Both the position numbers and the translations under genes were made by a program. DNA of 64,000 nucleotides from assembly GCF_000423605.1 (NCBI RefSeq), contig NZ_AUIH01000001.1, positions 151,701 through 215,700 of the forward strand. Direction: 5' to 3'. The DNA comes from Saccharospirillum impatiens DSM 12546. GTDB taxonomy: Bacteria > Pseudomonadota > Gammaproteobacteria > Pseudomonadales > Natronospirillaceae. Below the pieces are notes generated by a model. That model saw nothing but the letters and a program-made list of their open reading frames with translations, was not told the DNA's origin and did not search any database. Shown in pieces: positions 46,762-56,069 of the stretch (position 1 is its first letter; each line of letters opens with the position of its first letter).

Positions 46762-47715
46762 ATGACCGTTCGGCAACGATTCGCCCGGGCACCCCGGGCA
46801 GCGGCCATTTCTGGCCGCGATTGCCTGATCGCCCTGGTACTTGGGTGTTGCCTGCCAACGGCCTGGGCGGCGAATTACGGCACCGGCCTGTCCGATACCA
46901 CCTGGCAGCTGGATGCTAACCAGTATTACTGCAAGTTTTATCAACCGATTCCCCAGTATGGGCTGGCTGTCTTCTTTCACCAGGCCGGAGAGGAGCTTGA
47001 GTTCTATTTACAGGCTACCCGCAACCAAATGGCACTGGGGCAGGCAGCATTGACCATAGAAGCGCCTGACTGGCGCTCAAGTGCCCTGACCAATGAACTC
47101 GGCTATGTTCAGGTGCGGAATCTGGATATCCCGCTGCGGGTTGAGCCAGACCGGGCCCGGCGCATTATGGGCGAACTGGCCAATGGCATGGCACCAACGT
47201 TCACCCGCCAGGCTCGCTATGGCTCAGAACCAATCAGGGTGCAAGTCTCCCCGGTCGAGTTCAAGAGTTACTATAACGACTATCTGGCCTGCTCGGCCGG
47301 GCTCTTGCCCGTTAATTTTGGTCAGGTTGAGCGCAGCGTGGTGAATTACCCGAGCGGTGGCGAACTGATCGACCGTGCGGCGCAGTCTGTACTCGATGAC
47401 CTGGTTGCCTACGTTGAGGCCGATGAGCGCATATTGGCCCTGGAAGTGGTTGGCCACAGCGATAACGTGGGCACCCGGTACGATAACCGTCGGCTCTCCG
47501 AGCGCAGAGCCAACCGGGTGACGGACTATCTGGTCGAGCAGGGTGTCGACCCGTCGATCATTCTGACTGACTATCAGGGTGACCGGTATCCCATTGCCGA
47601 TAACAACACCGTGGCAGGTCGCTCCGCCAACCGGCGAACCACCATTCTGGTGGTCCGGGATTCAGGCGATGCAAACGACCCGCTGAACGGCCTGCCGGAC
47701 TTCGACGCCCGATGA
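46762..47715 (+). CDS. motY: sodium-type flagellar motor protein MotY
   Basis: A 317-residue periplasmic or outer-membrane protein with a signal peptide (about residues 20-36, ...CLPTAWAAN). The N-terminal MotY domain (GTGLSDTTWQLDANQYYCKFYQPIPQYGLAVFFHQ) precedes an OmpA domain (about 180-300; VVGHSDNVGTRYDNRRLSERRANRVTDYL, GRSANRRTTILV). MotY forms the T-ring that supports PomAB stators, so the organism probably has a polar flagellum driven by sodium or by both ions. GGGAGACAC precedes the ATG. Confidence 0.93.
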   Translation: MTVRQRFARAPRAAAISGRDCLIALVLGCCLPTAWAANYGTGLSDTTWQLDANQYYCKFYQPIPQYGLAVFFHQAGEELEFYLQATRNQMALGQAALTIEAPDWRSSALTNELGYVQVRNLDIPLRVEPDRARRIMGELANGMAPTFTRQARYGSEPIRVQVSPVEFKSYYNDYLACSAGLLPVNFGQVERSVVNYPSGGELIDRAAQSVLDDLVAYVEADERILALEVVGHSDNVGTRYDNRRLSERRANRVTDYLVEQGVDPSIILTDYQGDRYPIADNNTVAGRSANRRTTILVVRDSGDANDPLNGLPDFDAR

Positions 47716-48062
47716 TGCATTCTTTGCGACGAGACAATCGAAGAACCGCCGGTTATGAACCGACGGTTGTATTAACGGACGATCATCTGGTGTATTGCCG
47801 ACCCAGCGGCGCGCGCACTGAGCTCGATTTGGCAGACCTGACCCGGGTAACCGTATTTGCTGTTGGCAGTGGCCAGTGTTTCTGGCACATCGAGGGAAAG
47901 GGCTGCAGCGAGGCTATTGTTCCGCTCGACGTGCCCGGTGAATCACTGATTCGCCAGTACCTGAGCCAGTGGCGCGGTTTTGACTATGATGGGCTGGTTA
48001 GGTTTGTCAGTGCTGAAAAGCCGCACGGGCAGACGCAGGTGTGGCCGCTGCCCAATTATTAG
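47712..48062 (+). CDS. hypothetical protein coupled to motY
   Basis: A 116-residue soluble protein starting MMHSLRRDNRRTAGYEPTVVLTDDHLVYCRPSGART, with no signal peptide, membrane segment or known motif. The ATG overlaps the motY stop (ATGATG), so it is translationally coupled. The strand-rich first half and WHIEGKGCSEAIVPLDVPGES suggest a small beta-rich fold. Function unknown; coupling hints at a motility or envelope role. Confidence 0.65.
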   Translation: MMHSLRRDNRRTAGYEPTVVLTDDHLVYCRPSGARTELDLADLTRVTVFAVGSGQCFWHIEGKGCSEAIVPLDVPGESLIRQYLSQWRGFDYDGLVRFVSAEKPHGQTQVWPLPNY

Positions 48063-48071
48063 GATCTCGGC

Positions 48072-51000
48072 TCAGGGCTCTACTTCTCGCCAATAGATTA
48101 TCCTGTCGTGTCCACGATATACGCCGAACGTCACAGTGGCTTCGGGAGTGCTCAGGGTGTTATCACCATTGAAATCATCTTGTAGCCATATCGGAACATT
48201 CATTGTCAGTCGAGCTGAACCGGTATTGCCTGCGCCAGGCGCCTGTAGCACGAGTTCAGACCCGGGTTTTACTTCGCCCGTCAGTAAGGTGTCTGTGACC
48301 GGCAGCAGAGACGTTATGCCCGTTGACAGGCTGGCGTTAGAATCGCTGTATACCCAGCAACTTTCAGCTTCGTTCAACGTCATTGTTGTGCCGTCATAGT
48401 ATTCTGCGCGCATCGGCACGACAAGATCCCGGGTCTCGGGCCCATAGCTGTTTTCCAGTCTGATTCGGCCATAACGCAGTTCAAAATTTGCCGTCGGGGT
48501 AAGTACTGCCGGCAAAGCACTGGCGCTCACTGCATCACCATCGGTCAGCGCTGCCAGGCTAACGCTGACCTGAGGCATAAAGGGGCCTACCCGACTGTTC
48601 GTTGTCTTGATGTAAGTGAGAGTGTCAGACGAGGAAAACCGGTAGCGCTGAACACCGGGCGTAACACCATCCAACTGGCCTGTATTGAGCGTCAGTGTTA
48701 ATGGGAATGGCAGCCCCTGATCATCCAGAGCATTGTTGTCACTTGTTGGCGCCACCCGGTTCAAGCTTGAGGCCAATAGTTTGTTAAAGCCACCCAACGT
48801 ATAGTTTTGGGTCAGAGTGCCTTCTGCGTTAACAGCGCTAATCTGCAGTTCAGGAGGGGTCAGCCAGCCGAGCGCCTGGCCGGAGTAGGCCATGGGTGAT
48901 GTCAGGTCGCAGCTTGGATTAAAGGCACCCGGAGATTGCACCAGATCAAAATCGGCCGGGATCATTCTGGCAGTAAGGGCGCTGAGTGTGGTGCCAAGAT
49001 CAATGCCGAAGTAGGTCGGTGGCGTCAGCGTAAAATCGAAAACACCGACTTCGCTGAGCCGTTGTGTTAATTGATTTTGCCCGTCGACAGAGGCCGAGTG
49101 GTTGTAGCTGGCTAGCGTGGCGGTGCCTGTTTCACCACTGGCAGGAGCCCGGAGCGTGGGTGAAAGAATAAGACCGTTCTGTACGAAATTGGGCGTCGGT
49201 TCGTTGTCGCTAAAATCGGTATCACCGTCACTTTGCCAGGCTGTGGCAGTCACGGTTATGCCAAAGTCAGTGCCAGCCACATTAGTATTGTTACAGCTGC
49301 TGTCGGCAGTATTGCAACCGTTTTCCGGTGTAACAACAAACCCTGCAGGGTAACTGACGAATATATCGTTGCCAGGCATAACAAGGCCGTCGTCATCGCT
49401 GGCAATGCTGCCGAGATAGCGGGCATTCAGTTGCATGAGGCCAGCATCGGCATAATGAACATCGATTAGTGCTTCGCCATTGCTGTCGAAGGCGAGCGTC
49501 AGGCTGGTCGCATTGGCTTCGTCCTGCCCTACATCTTGGCTGTTGACAGACAAAGGCCAACTGACCGGCCTGCCAATGCTGCCCGGGTCAACGTAGTTGG
49601 ACCAGAATTGAACCTCCCGGCTCACATCAGAAAAGGCTGGAGTGCATTGCAGTGTCTCAGTATCGGTATCCACTGCCGCGACCCGAATACCTTCACTGGA
49701 TTTATTGGCCAGTTGATCCGGTAAGGTAAATGCCAGACCACTGTTGAAGAATTGCAGGTTACAGAGACTGGCATTTGGTCCGCTTCCTGCGGAGATACAT
49801 TCGGTTTCTGTGAACGGCCGGGTGGTCGGTGTTGAGCTGGCAACACCCAGGGTAATGGTTCCTGCGTTCGTGCTCTGAAACGGAACCGTGGTTAAACCTC
49901 CTGAAAAAGTAATCGAATTACCGCCGACCCAGCCAGCAGGCGTCAGGTTTGCGGTAACCTCGTCGTTATAGAGTGAATTGCAATCAGCGTCGAGACAGGC
50001 GCGTATTATAATCTCTTCAGGCTGGCAGGTAATGCCACTGCCACTGTGAATCAGTTCGAAATGGTCGAGTTGGTCGCCAATTGGATTTAACTGATCGGCA
50101 CAGATCTCGAAACTGCCAAACTCGTGTACGTTGTTTGAGCCACCGGTCGATCCGGTCAGTGACAGCAGAAAATTGTCCGGTACAGAAGCCTGGTTGGTGT
50201 CGCTTAGTACATCGTAAGGTCCTATGAGCGTCGTATAGCTGTTGCCGGTACCGGTGGTGTCTCGCTCTATAGAAATGGTTGCTGTTCCCAGCGCACGTGA
50301 ATCGACGATAACGCGATATTTATGTGGGTCGGTAGAAGTGGTGGAATCGATTCCTGGAGACAGAACACCGGTGCCTGTCAGGTATCGATAACCCTCAGTG
50401 CCGGAGCCGGATCCACGTATGGTTACAGAATTCAACGTGCGACCTGGGCCGCCAATTCGGCCCTCTGTTGGGTTGGCGAAATTACCATACTCGTCAAGCC
50501 CAATGCCCAGCCAGCCACCGGCAAACCCCGGATCACCATTGTTGCGTTGTGCGTAACCCAATGAGCCGCCGAAACTTCCAGGTTGCGGGGTGAGAGCAGC
50601 ATCGGACAAAACGATCGCCAAACCATCGGCGCCGTTTCCTCCGTAGGCATAGTAGTCAAATTCAAGAATGACGAGGTTGTCAGCTGCTGGAATCAGGCGT
50701 TGTAGTGTAGCTGCGGTTGACTGATTGCTCTGAGCTTGTGTCATGCGTAGCCGGTTAGATCCGGAGACGTTTACAATGCCCGGTGTAAAACTGCCAGTTG
50801 CAACGCTCGTTACCCAATCGTCACCGAGCGTCCCACTGTCGAAATCGTCACTGAAGCATGTCTGGACAGCTGCGCAGGGCTTTCGATAGTTATAGACAGT
50901 ATCAATCTCGGTTGCTGTTAAAACCCGGTTGAACAGTCGTACTTCATCTACATTTCCGTTGATACCATAAGTTCCATTTTCCGCGGAACCAAAGATCAAT

Positions 51001-52781
51001 CCACCGGTCACCGTGTTCAGAGGTGGTCCGCCGCCAACGTTTTCTGTTTCGGCTAACGCGTTGTTGATGTGCAGCTGTAGAGTCCGTGAATCACCATTGT
51101 AGGTTGCGGTAAGGTGCTGCCAGTCACCGTTGAACAGGGTGCCGTTGTTTAGTTCTACGGACCGCGTTGCTCCGTTTGTGAGTCGCACTTCTAGAAACAA
51201 ACGATTGCCTAACCGATATACTTCAAACCGGCCATCGTCTGACAGTGTAGAACCCCCGTAGGCCGCGAGTGTTTGAAAGGAACCCGTCTGTTCGGTACTT
51301 TGCAATGTAAACCAGAAAGACAGAGAGAAGGATTGTTCGTTGTTGATCAATGGCGAATTGGGAGTTTCAACCCGGCTTCCACTACTGAATTCACCATACT
51401 CACAGGTACCTGGGTCACCACTCAGGGCAGGATCGGCGTTGCTCGTGTTTGCACCAGACTGGGCGGTCCCGTGCAGATCATTACCGGAGCTGTCCAGCAC
51501 TTCACCGGTTGAGCCGAACCACGCGGTTTGGTCCAACTCCCAAAAGCCAACCATACCGGGCGGCACGGCGATTGCGGGACAATCTCTCAGGGTGCCATCC
51601 AGATTTCTTTGTTCGAGCTGACGCTGGTACAGTTTCGCGACCTGATTGTCGTTCAGTACGTCATCAAAAATGACCACTTCGTCCAGGTCCGCCTGAAGAA
51701 AGTTGGCTCCTGACCCATTGGAATAGAGAACTCGGCCGATATCGTTAAAACTGCTCCCGACAATACCGGTAAGCGCGCTGCGTGTGCCGTTCCTGTCCAG
51801 CGTGCCATCAATGAATATTTGAAATGAGCCGTCTAAAGCATCACGCGTCAGAACGACGTGTCGGAAAACACCGTCATTGATCGCCGTATTGGATTTGGTT
51901 GCATTGAAATCGTCGCCTTTAGTGAGGCCAATACGACCACTGGCGTCAATCCAACCCCAGAAAATGTCATCTGCCCCCCCGCTTTGTTCGACCCCGGCAA
52001 CAGCCGGAGCTTGCCAGCCAGTGTTGTTTCCCGTGGCCGTAGTGCGAATCCAGAAGCTCAGCGACGATGTTCCCTGCAATACCGACAGATCGGGCGTGCC
52101 GATGAAGTCTGTACTGCCGTTGAACTGGCCAGCATTACAAATCTGACCGGGATCGACAGTTTGACTCGACCCGAAAGGTGTCCCATGGCGGTTATTACCG
52201 CTACTGTCCAGAACTTCTCCAGAGATTCCCGACCAATCCTGTTCATCAAATCGATACTCGGCAAAAGACGATGGGATTGCACCAGTGCAGTAATTCTCAT
52301 AGTTGCCGCCGCTGGCAGTGCAGTCACCATCTACCCCGGAATTATTACCGATTTGTATGTTTCCGCTGGCTTCCAGGCTCCCCACTATATCGGCGTTGTT
52401 GCCAAAATTGATGTTTCCACCTGCCGAAATATTGGCGTTGAACGTGGCGTTGTTACCGACCGATAGGCTACCGCCGATCTGGATATCCAGGGGAAAGTTG
52501 TTGGACAGGTTAATAGCCGCGTTGTTGCCAATGGACAGGCTGCCACCAATGGTCAATGTGACTGCTTCGGTCAAAACGATTTCGTCGAAATTATTGTTCG
52601 ATAAAGTGATAGAGCCCGCACAGTCAATATTGCCACCGCTGACTGTGCAAGAGGAAAATAATCCGGTGTCTCCATCTTCGGGGAAGGTGTAGGTTTCCGC
52701 CAGACCATATCCTACGGACAGCAAGCTTAGCAATATCAGCGTTTTGCTAATGAACTGAAACGCTCTGTTAAACGCCGTCAT
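48072..52781 (-). CDS. mshQ: MSHA biogenesis protein MshQ-like, giant LamG-containing protein
   Basis: A 1569-residue secreted protein and the last gene of the MSHA minor-pilin operon. A signal peptide (to about residue 28) is followed by a repetitive region (about 50-155) in which GGSLSIGNN/GGNINFGNN turns recur, like a bactofilin-type beta-solenoid. Two LamG/concanavalin-like domains come next (about 165-390 with LSFWIRTTATG; about 400-630 with FSLSFWFTLQS), then a legume-lectin-like domain (about 640-885, FDYYAYGGNGADGLAIVLSD) and a Cys-containing C-terminal DUF6701 region of about 600 residues typical of MshQ. It is probably an adhesive tip or pilus-associated protein. Confidence 0.85.
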   Translation of the reverse strand: MTAFNRAFQFISKTLILLSLLSVGYGLAETYTFPEDGDTGLFSSCTVSGGNIDCAGSITLSNNNFDEIVLTEAVTLTIGGSLSIGNNAAINLSNNFPLDIQIGGSLSVGNNATFNANISAGGNINFGNNADIVGSLEASGNIQIGNNSGVDGDCTASGGNYENYCTGAIPSSFAEYRFDEQDWSGISGEVLDSSGNNRHGTPFGSSQTVDPGQICNAGQFNGSTDFIGTPDLSVLQGTSSLSFWIRTTATGNNTGWQAPAVAGVEQSGGADDIFWGWIDASGRIGLTKGDDFNATKSNTAINDGVFRHVVLTRDALDGSFQIFIDGTLDRNGTRSALTGIVGSSFNDIGRVLYSNGSGANFLQADLDEVVIFDDVLNDNQVAKLYQRQLEQRNLDGTLRDCPAIAVPPGMVGFWELDQTAWFGSTGEVLDSSGNDLHGTAQSGANTSNADPALSGDPGTCEYGEFSSGSRVETPNSPLINNEQSFSLSFWFTLQSTEQTGSFQTLAAYGGSTLSDDGRFEVYRLGNRLFLEVRLTNGATRSVELNNGTLFNGDWQHLTATYNGDSRTLQLHINNALAETENVGGGPPLNTVTGGLIFGSAENGTYGINGNVDEVRLFNRVLTATEIDTVYNYRKPCAAVQTCFSDDFDSGTLGDDWVTSVATGSFTPGIVNVSGSNRLRMTQAQSNQSTAATLQRLIPAADNLVILEFDYYAYGGNGADGLAIVLSDAALTPQPGSFGGSLGYAQRNNGDPGFAGGWLGIGLDEYGNFANPTEGRIGGPGRTLNSVTIRGSGSGTEGYRYLTGTGVLSPGIDSTTSTDPHKYRVIVDSRALGTATISIERDTTGTGNSYTTLIGPYDVLSDTNQASVPDNFLLSLTGSTGGSNNVHEFGSFEICADQLNPIGDQLDHFELIHSGSGITCQPEEIIIRACLDADCNSLYNDEVTANLTPAGWVGGNSITFSGGLTTVPFQSTNAGTITLGVASSTPTTRPFTETECISAGSGPNASLCNLQFFNSGLAFTLPDQLANKSSEGIRVAAVDTDTETLQCTPAFSDVSREVQFWSNYVDPGSIGRPVSWPLSVNSQDVGQDEANATSLTLAFDSNGEALIDVHYADAGLMQLNARYLGSIASDDDGLVMPGNDIFVSYPAGFVVTPENGCNTADSSCNNTNVAGTDFGITVTATAWQSDGDTDFSDNEPTPNFVQNGLILSPTLRAPASGETGTATLASYNHSASVDGQNQLTQRLSEVGVFDFTLTPPTYFGIDLGTTLSALTARMIPADFDLVQSPGAFNPSCDLTSPMAYSGQALGWLTPPELQISAVNAEGTLTQNYTLGGFNKLLASSLNRVAPTSDNNALDDQGLPFPLTLTLNTGQLDGVTPGVQRYRFSSSDTLTYIKTTNSRVGPFMPQVSVSLAALTDGDAVSASALPAVLTPTANFELRYGRIRLENSYGPETRDLVVPMRAEYYDGTTMTLNEAESCWVYSDSNASLSTGITSLLPVTDTLLTGEVKPGSELVLQAPGAGNTGSARLTMNVPIWLQDDFNGDNTLSTPEATVTFGVYRGHDRIIYWREVEP

Positions 52782-53194
52782 TGTGCTCGCACCTCTACGA
52801 AACGGCGCCCCTGGTCCAGTCCGGATCCGCAGGTGCCTTCGCTAGTCAAGGTAAAGTAGGTCGTAGATCCCAGGTTGTCTTCGCTGCAGGAAACGCGAGC
52901 GCTGCAGCCATTCAAACCGGGGATTGTGAAGGTGTGCTCATAGATTGGTGCGGAACAGCTGGCACCACCACTGCCATCCAGAGGAAACAGCAATGCCAGA
53001 GCTGCCTGTGAACCGGATTCGGCGGCATAAAATGCGCGCGTGGATTGCAAATCCTGTATTTCCATTTCGGCAGTGCCCTGCTGTAACTGGGTAATAGTAA
53101 CCACAATCAACGCAAGCACGGTAATAATGAAGATCGCCAGTGGTAGGCCTGCGCCGCGTTGTCTGGATGCGCGTGGCTTAAGTTTAGGGAACAT
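52778..53194 (-). CDS. mshP: MSHA pilin-like protein MshP
   Basis: A 138-residue pilin-like protein: MFPKLKPRASRQRGAGLPLAIFIITVLALIVVTITQLQQ is a basic leader followed by a hydrophobic helix, as in MshP, which has a PilX-like N-terminus instead of the FTLIE box. Four Cys lie in the globular part. The ATG at 53194 is preferred; it overlaps mshO by 11 bp and mshQ by 4 bp, indicating a tightly coupled operon. Confidence 0.83.
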   Translation of the reverse strand: MFPKLKPRASRQRGAGLPLAIFIITVLALIVVTITQLQQGTAEMEIQDLQSTRAFYAAESGSQAALALLFPLDGSGGASCSAPIYEHTFTIPGLNGCSARVSCSEDNLGSTTYFTLTSEGTCGSGLDQGRRFVEVRAQ

Positions 53195-53990
53195 TGCGTA
53201 ATTGTACCTCCTGCGCCACATAGATGCGTTCAGCGGATTGGTCGGATTGTACGGCAAATTCGAAGGTAACCAGCCCATTGCGCTGAAGGCTGGGTGGCAC
53301 GACATTGAACAACAATGAATTGGGTTGCAGTGGCGCGCCTATGACTTCCCGACCGTCCGTAAAGGTGTCAGGCAAGGCGGCACCCACCGTTGTCTGGAAG
53401 CCATAGTCACTGTACCGGTAGACAAAACGACCTTCCTGGCAAAAGGTAACCGGTGTATTCACCACGAACACACGACGAATCGGCGAGTCGGTGATGAACT
53501 GGTGGTTGCCCGAGTCGAACGAAAGAATCACAGTACCCGATCCAGTCGGCAAGGTTACTGTCATGGGGGAGAGCACACCGGGTGTTGTCGGGCTGTAAAG
53601 TTCATCGGTGGTAGCCGCATACGGATAAATAACCGCATGCCCCGCACTGTCAGCGCCATCTGATAGCGCTAACACGGGAAAGCTTGGGCGCGCCGACCGG
53701 ATTGGCGCGTTGCGGTAAACCGTGCTGGCTAGTATTGGCAGGTATTCCAGGCATCGACTGTCGGCGCTCAGACGAACACTTCCCGGCAGGGCAGTGCGCA
53801 TGTCCCTGCTGATCTGTTCCGATATTACACCGGCGGCCATTGCCAGTCGCTGACGATTGGCGGTATCCAGCGCGCCCTGGGCCGAATAGCGAATAAAACT
53901 GATTGGAATCACCGAGATAATGCCCAATAGCACGATCACAATGATGAGCTCAGTCAGCGTAAAGCCGCTTTGTCTGGCAAGGCGGCCCAT
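53184..53990 (-). CDS. mshO: MSHA minor pilin MshO
   Basis: A 268-residue prepilin with the type IV cleavage site SG/FTLTELIIVIVLLGIISVIP at residues 8-29 and a large globular domain, the size of MshO. Processed by the prepilin peptidase and assembled at or near the pilus tip. It overlaps mshD by one base. Confidence 0.85.
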   Translation of the reverse strand: MGRLARQSGFTLTELIIVIVLLGIISVIPISFIRYSAQGALDTANRQRLAMAAGVISEQISRDMRTALPGSVRLSADSRCLEYLPILASTVYRNAPIRSARPSFPVLALSDGADSAGHAVIYPYAATTDELYSPTTPGVLSPMTVTLPTGSGTVILSFDSGNHQFITDSPIRRVFVVNTPVTFCQEGRFVYRYSDYGFQTTVGAALPDTFTDGREVIGAPLQPNSLLFNVVPPSLQRNGLVTFEFAVQSDQSAERIYVAQEVQLRNVP

Positions 53991-54502
53991 TAAAAATTGC
54001 TCCGGTAGGCGCTGAAGACGGCAGTTTGATTGGTTGGACTGCTGATGCTGACATCAATGCGCTTTGCCTGGCCAATATCACCGTCTCCTAGCTCGGCACT
54101 GGTATCAACACAGCTAACGCTAATGCTTACCGTGTATCCTTCATAGCCTTCACTGATAGCCCCGGAAGCCAGTTCAGGCGGGCTGAATACCAGGCCATCG
54201 TATTGATCTACACTGCGAAAGGTGTCCCGGTCGTCTTCATCGCCACCAATGACGCGGCAAGAACCCATGTAGGGGGGTGCTCCGCCTTCGGGTGTTGCCT
54301 GGTCGAAGGGTTGCCCCAAAATTTCATCCAGATAGGCTTGGGCCAGTGCAATAGCTCTGCTCTGAAATAACGTATCCGAACTGCGCCCAACCACATTGGA
54401 AAAGGCGACGATTGTGCCCGCCAGCGCAATAGCGATAATGACAACCGTGATGATCAGTTCAATCAGGGTGACTCCTCGCTGCGCAGTGAACGATCGCGTC
54501 AT
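53990..54502 (-). CDS. mshD: MSHA minor pilin MshD
   Basis: A 170-residue prepilin with RG/VTLIELIITVVIIAIALAG and a domain containing two Cys (SCRVIGG, SVSCVDTS). The ATG at 54502 overlaps the mshC stop; a longer frame upstream lies inside mshC. Order mshC-mshD-mshO-mshP-mshQ matches known MSHA clusters. Confidence 0.83.
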   Translation of the reverse strand: MTRSFTAQRGVTLIELIITVVIIAIALAGTIVAFSNVVGRSSDTLFQSRAIALAQAYLDEILGQPFDQATPEGGAPPYMGSCRVIGGDEDDRDTFRSVDQYDGLVFSPPELASGAISEGYEGYTVSISVSCVDTSAELGDGDIGQAKRIDVSISSPTNQTAVFSAYRSNF

Positions 54503-54969
54503 GGCTCGCAACTCCCTGTGTAGGCGAAGCCGGTAGAGCCCAGGCAAGCAAGATGACTGCTACCATTGCCACTGAAGTTCAAGTCTCTGTTGTTACCAAC
54601 GCGCCCGCGCCGATCGAACGTAAAAACCTGAGTGGACGCAGCGGCACTGCCATCAATGGTCAGTTGAGCATTCTTGCGATCTGCAGTTCGGGTGTCGAAG
54701 GTGGTGGCGCTCTGACTGATTAGATAACGCCATTCAGTGGAATCCTGCTCTAAAGTCAGAGTAACGGCATTGGCTGCGTCTGTATTGGCCAGAGCGCGTT
54801 TTTGAGCCAGTAGGGCTGAGGCAATAAATTGGTCGCGGGCTAAGAGAGTGGCGTAACCGCCTGAGTTTGCGAATAGGCTTATGCCGATAGCGCTTAGGAT
54901 GCCGAGGATCACAAGGACGATTATTAACTCTGTAAGTGTGAACCCTTGTTGATGGCGGGGATTGGGCAT
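54499..54969 (-). CDS. mshC: MSHA minor pilin MshC
   Basis: A 156-residue prepilin: MPNPRHQQG/FTLTELIIVLVILGILSAIGISLF, then a GspH/FimT-like domain (LLARDQFIASALLAQKRALA) and a C-terminal Cys pair (ACLGS...GSCEP). It follows mshA by 192 bp, a gap with no gene and with AT-rich sequence near 55070-55090. Confidence 0.83.
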   Translation of the reverse strand: MPNPRHQQGFTLTELIIVLVILGILSAIGISLFANSGGYATLLARDQFIASALLAQKRALANTDAANAVTLTLEQDSTEWRYLISQSATTFDTRTADRKNAQLTIDGSAAASTQVFTFDRRGRVGNNRDLNFSGNGSSHLACLGSTGFAYTGSCEP

Positions 54970-55161
54970 TAAGGTCCCCTTCGGTTCGCTATTCAGGCTT
55001 TTGGATTCGTCAGCGTCATATGGAGGTTTGCCTGTCTCCTGCTATTCCCTTAAAGATAGCGTTGAACTAATCGCCTTTTTAAAATTGACTCAGCTTCGCT
55101 AAAAACTACGTCCAATCAAATGAGAAAGCAGGAGGCAGAAAATCGTCCAAATCAGTGTTTA

Positions 55162-55587
55162 CTAGCAGCCTGTGGTCACTTTATTCTCGACCTGACCGTT
55201 ACCAGGATTGTACTCGAACTCGCAATCCGTTAGCAGGCTTATAGTAGCATTGTCAGCATCAACATCAGTTCCGGCGGTAAACGTATAGTTGTCGGAAAGC
55301 TGGCTTGCGGCAACGATTCCATCAGCATCTGAAGTGGGGTATCCGGTGGTAGACATGGTAATAGTGACGCCACCATCAACGTCAACGTCAGTGTTACCGT
55401 TAATTAACCATGAGGCTCTTGTGATAGCAGCTGAAGATCTTACCGAGCCTTCTGCGCCTTCTAGGCTGGAAATCCTAGCATCACCGCTTAAGTCAACGAA
55501 TCTGGGTAGAGCAAACGCCGCCAGTATACCCAAAATCACGATCACCATGATCAATTCAATCAGCGTAAAACCTTTTTGATGTTTCAT
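55162..55587 (-). CDS. mshA: MSHA major pilin MshA-like
   Basis: A 141-residue prepilin: [38 protein letters not shown], the exact short leader and helix of MshA, followed by a small globular domain with a C-terminal disulfide pair (TDCEFEYN...TTGC). It is first in mshA-C-D-O-P-Q and is probably the structural subunit. The ATG at 55587 is chosen over a TTG two codons upstream. The assembly genes (mshI-N, E, G, B) are not in this window. Confidence 0.87.
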   Translation of the reverse strand: MKHQKGFTLIELIMVIVILGILAAFALPRFVDLSGDARISSLEGAEGSVRSSAAITRASWLINGNTDVDVDGGVTITMSTTGYPTSDADGIVAASQLSDNYTFTAGTDVDADNATISLLTDCEFEYNPGNGQVENKVTTGC

Positions 55588-55868
55588 AGTCAAATTCCCA
55601 AAGTTAAAAAGTGTGCCTGTCTGGTATTAAGCGAGAACCGTGCCAATTAGTAAATTCCAGACATCAACCCGGCTATAATCACCATTTCTGAAACCTAAAA
55701 ATGAGACTTGGCTCTCAATTACGACGAGTTTATGCGCTTTTTCTGGCGTTGCAAAGCTTTAGTCGTTGTTTCTTCTCTGTCTGTGACAATGTTTTGACGT
55801 TTGGGTGTTGTTGACCGGAAAAATGGATTGTAGGGGTTCAAATGTGACGTCTGTCGTCAGGGGGGGTA

Positions 55869-56057
55869 AAGACGCAAAACAAGAAAAGACGTGAACCAGG
55901 AAGTGACGCGGGACAAGGACAGGCGCAGAACAGGAACAGACGCTAAACACGAACCGACGCCTAGCCTTCTTCCAGGTTTAGCGTCTTTCAGTGTTCCACG
56001 TTATTAACTGTTTTGCGTCCCTTTATGTACTGCGTCTTTCAATGTCCCACGTCTTTC
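55869..56057. repeat. 17-bp repeat array in two opposed arms, locus A
   Basis: Left arm: GACG(C/T)RRRACAnnRAA-like units recur exactly every 17 bp (GACG or GGCG at 55871, 55888, 55905, 55922, 55939, 55956). After a short spacer the right arm carries the reverse complement, with CGTC/CGTT at 55982, 55999, 56016, 56033 and 56050. The transcript could fold into a long imperfect hairpin. It ends 13 bp before the pgi stop and fills most of the 482-bp gap between mshA and pgi. The remaining stretch (55588-55868) holds the mshA promoter region and nothing else recognisable. Confidence 0.9.
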
Positions 56058-56069
56058 AAAAACTCCATG

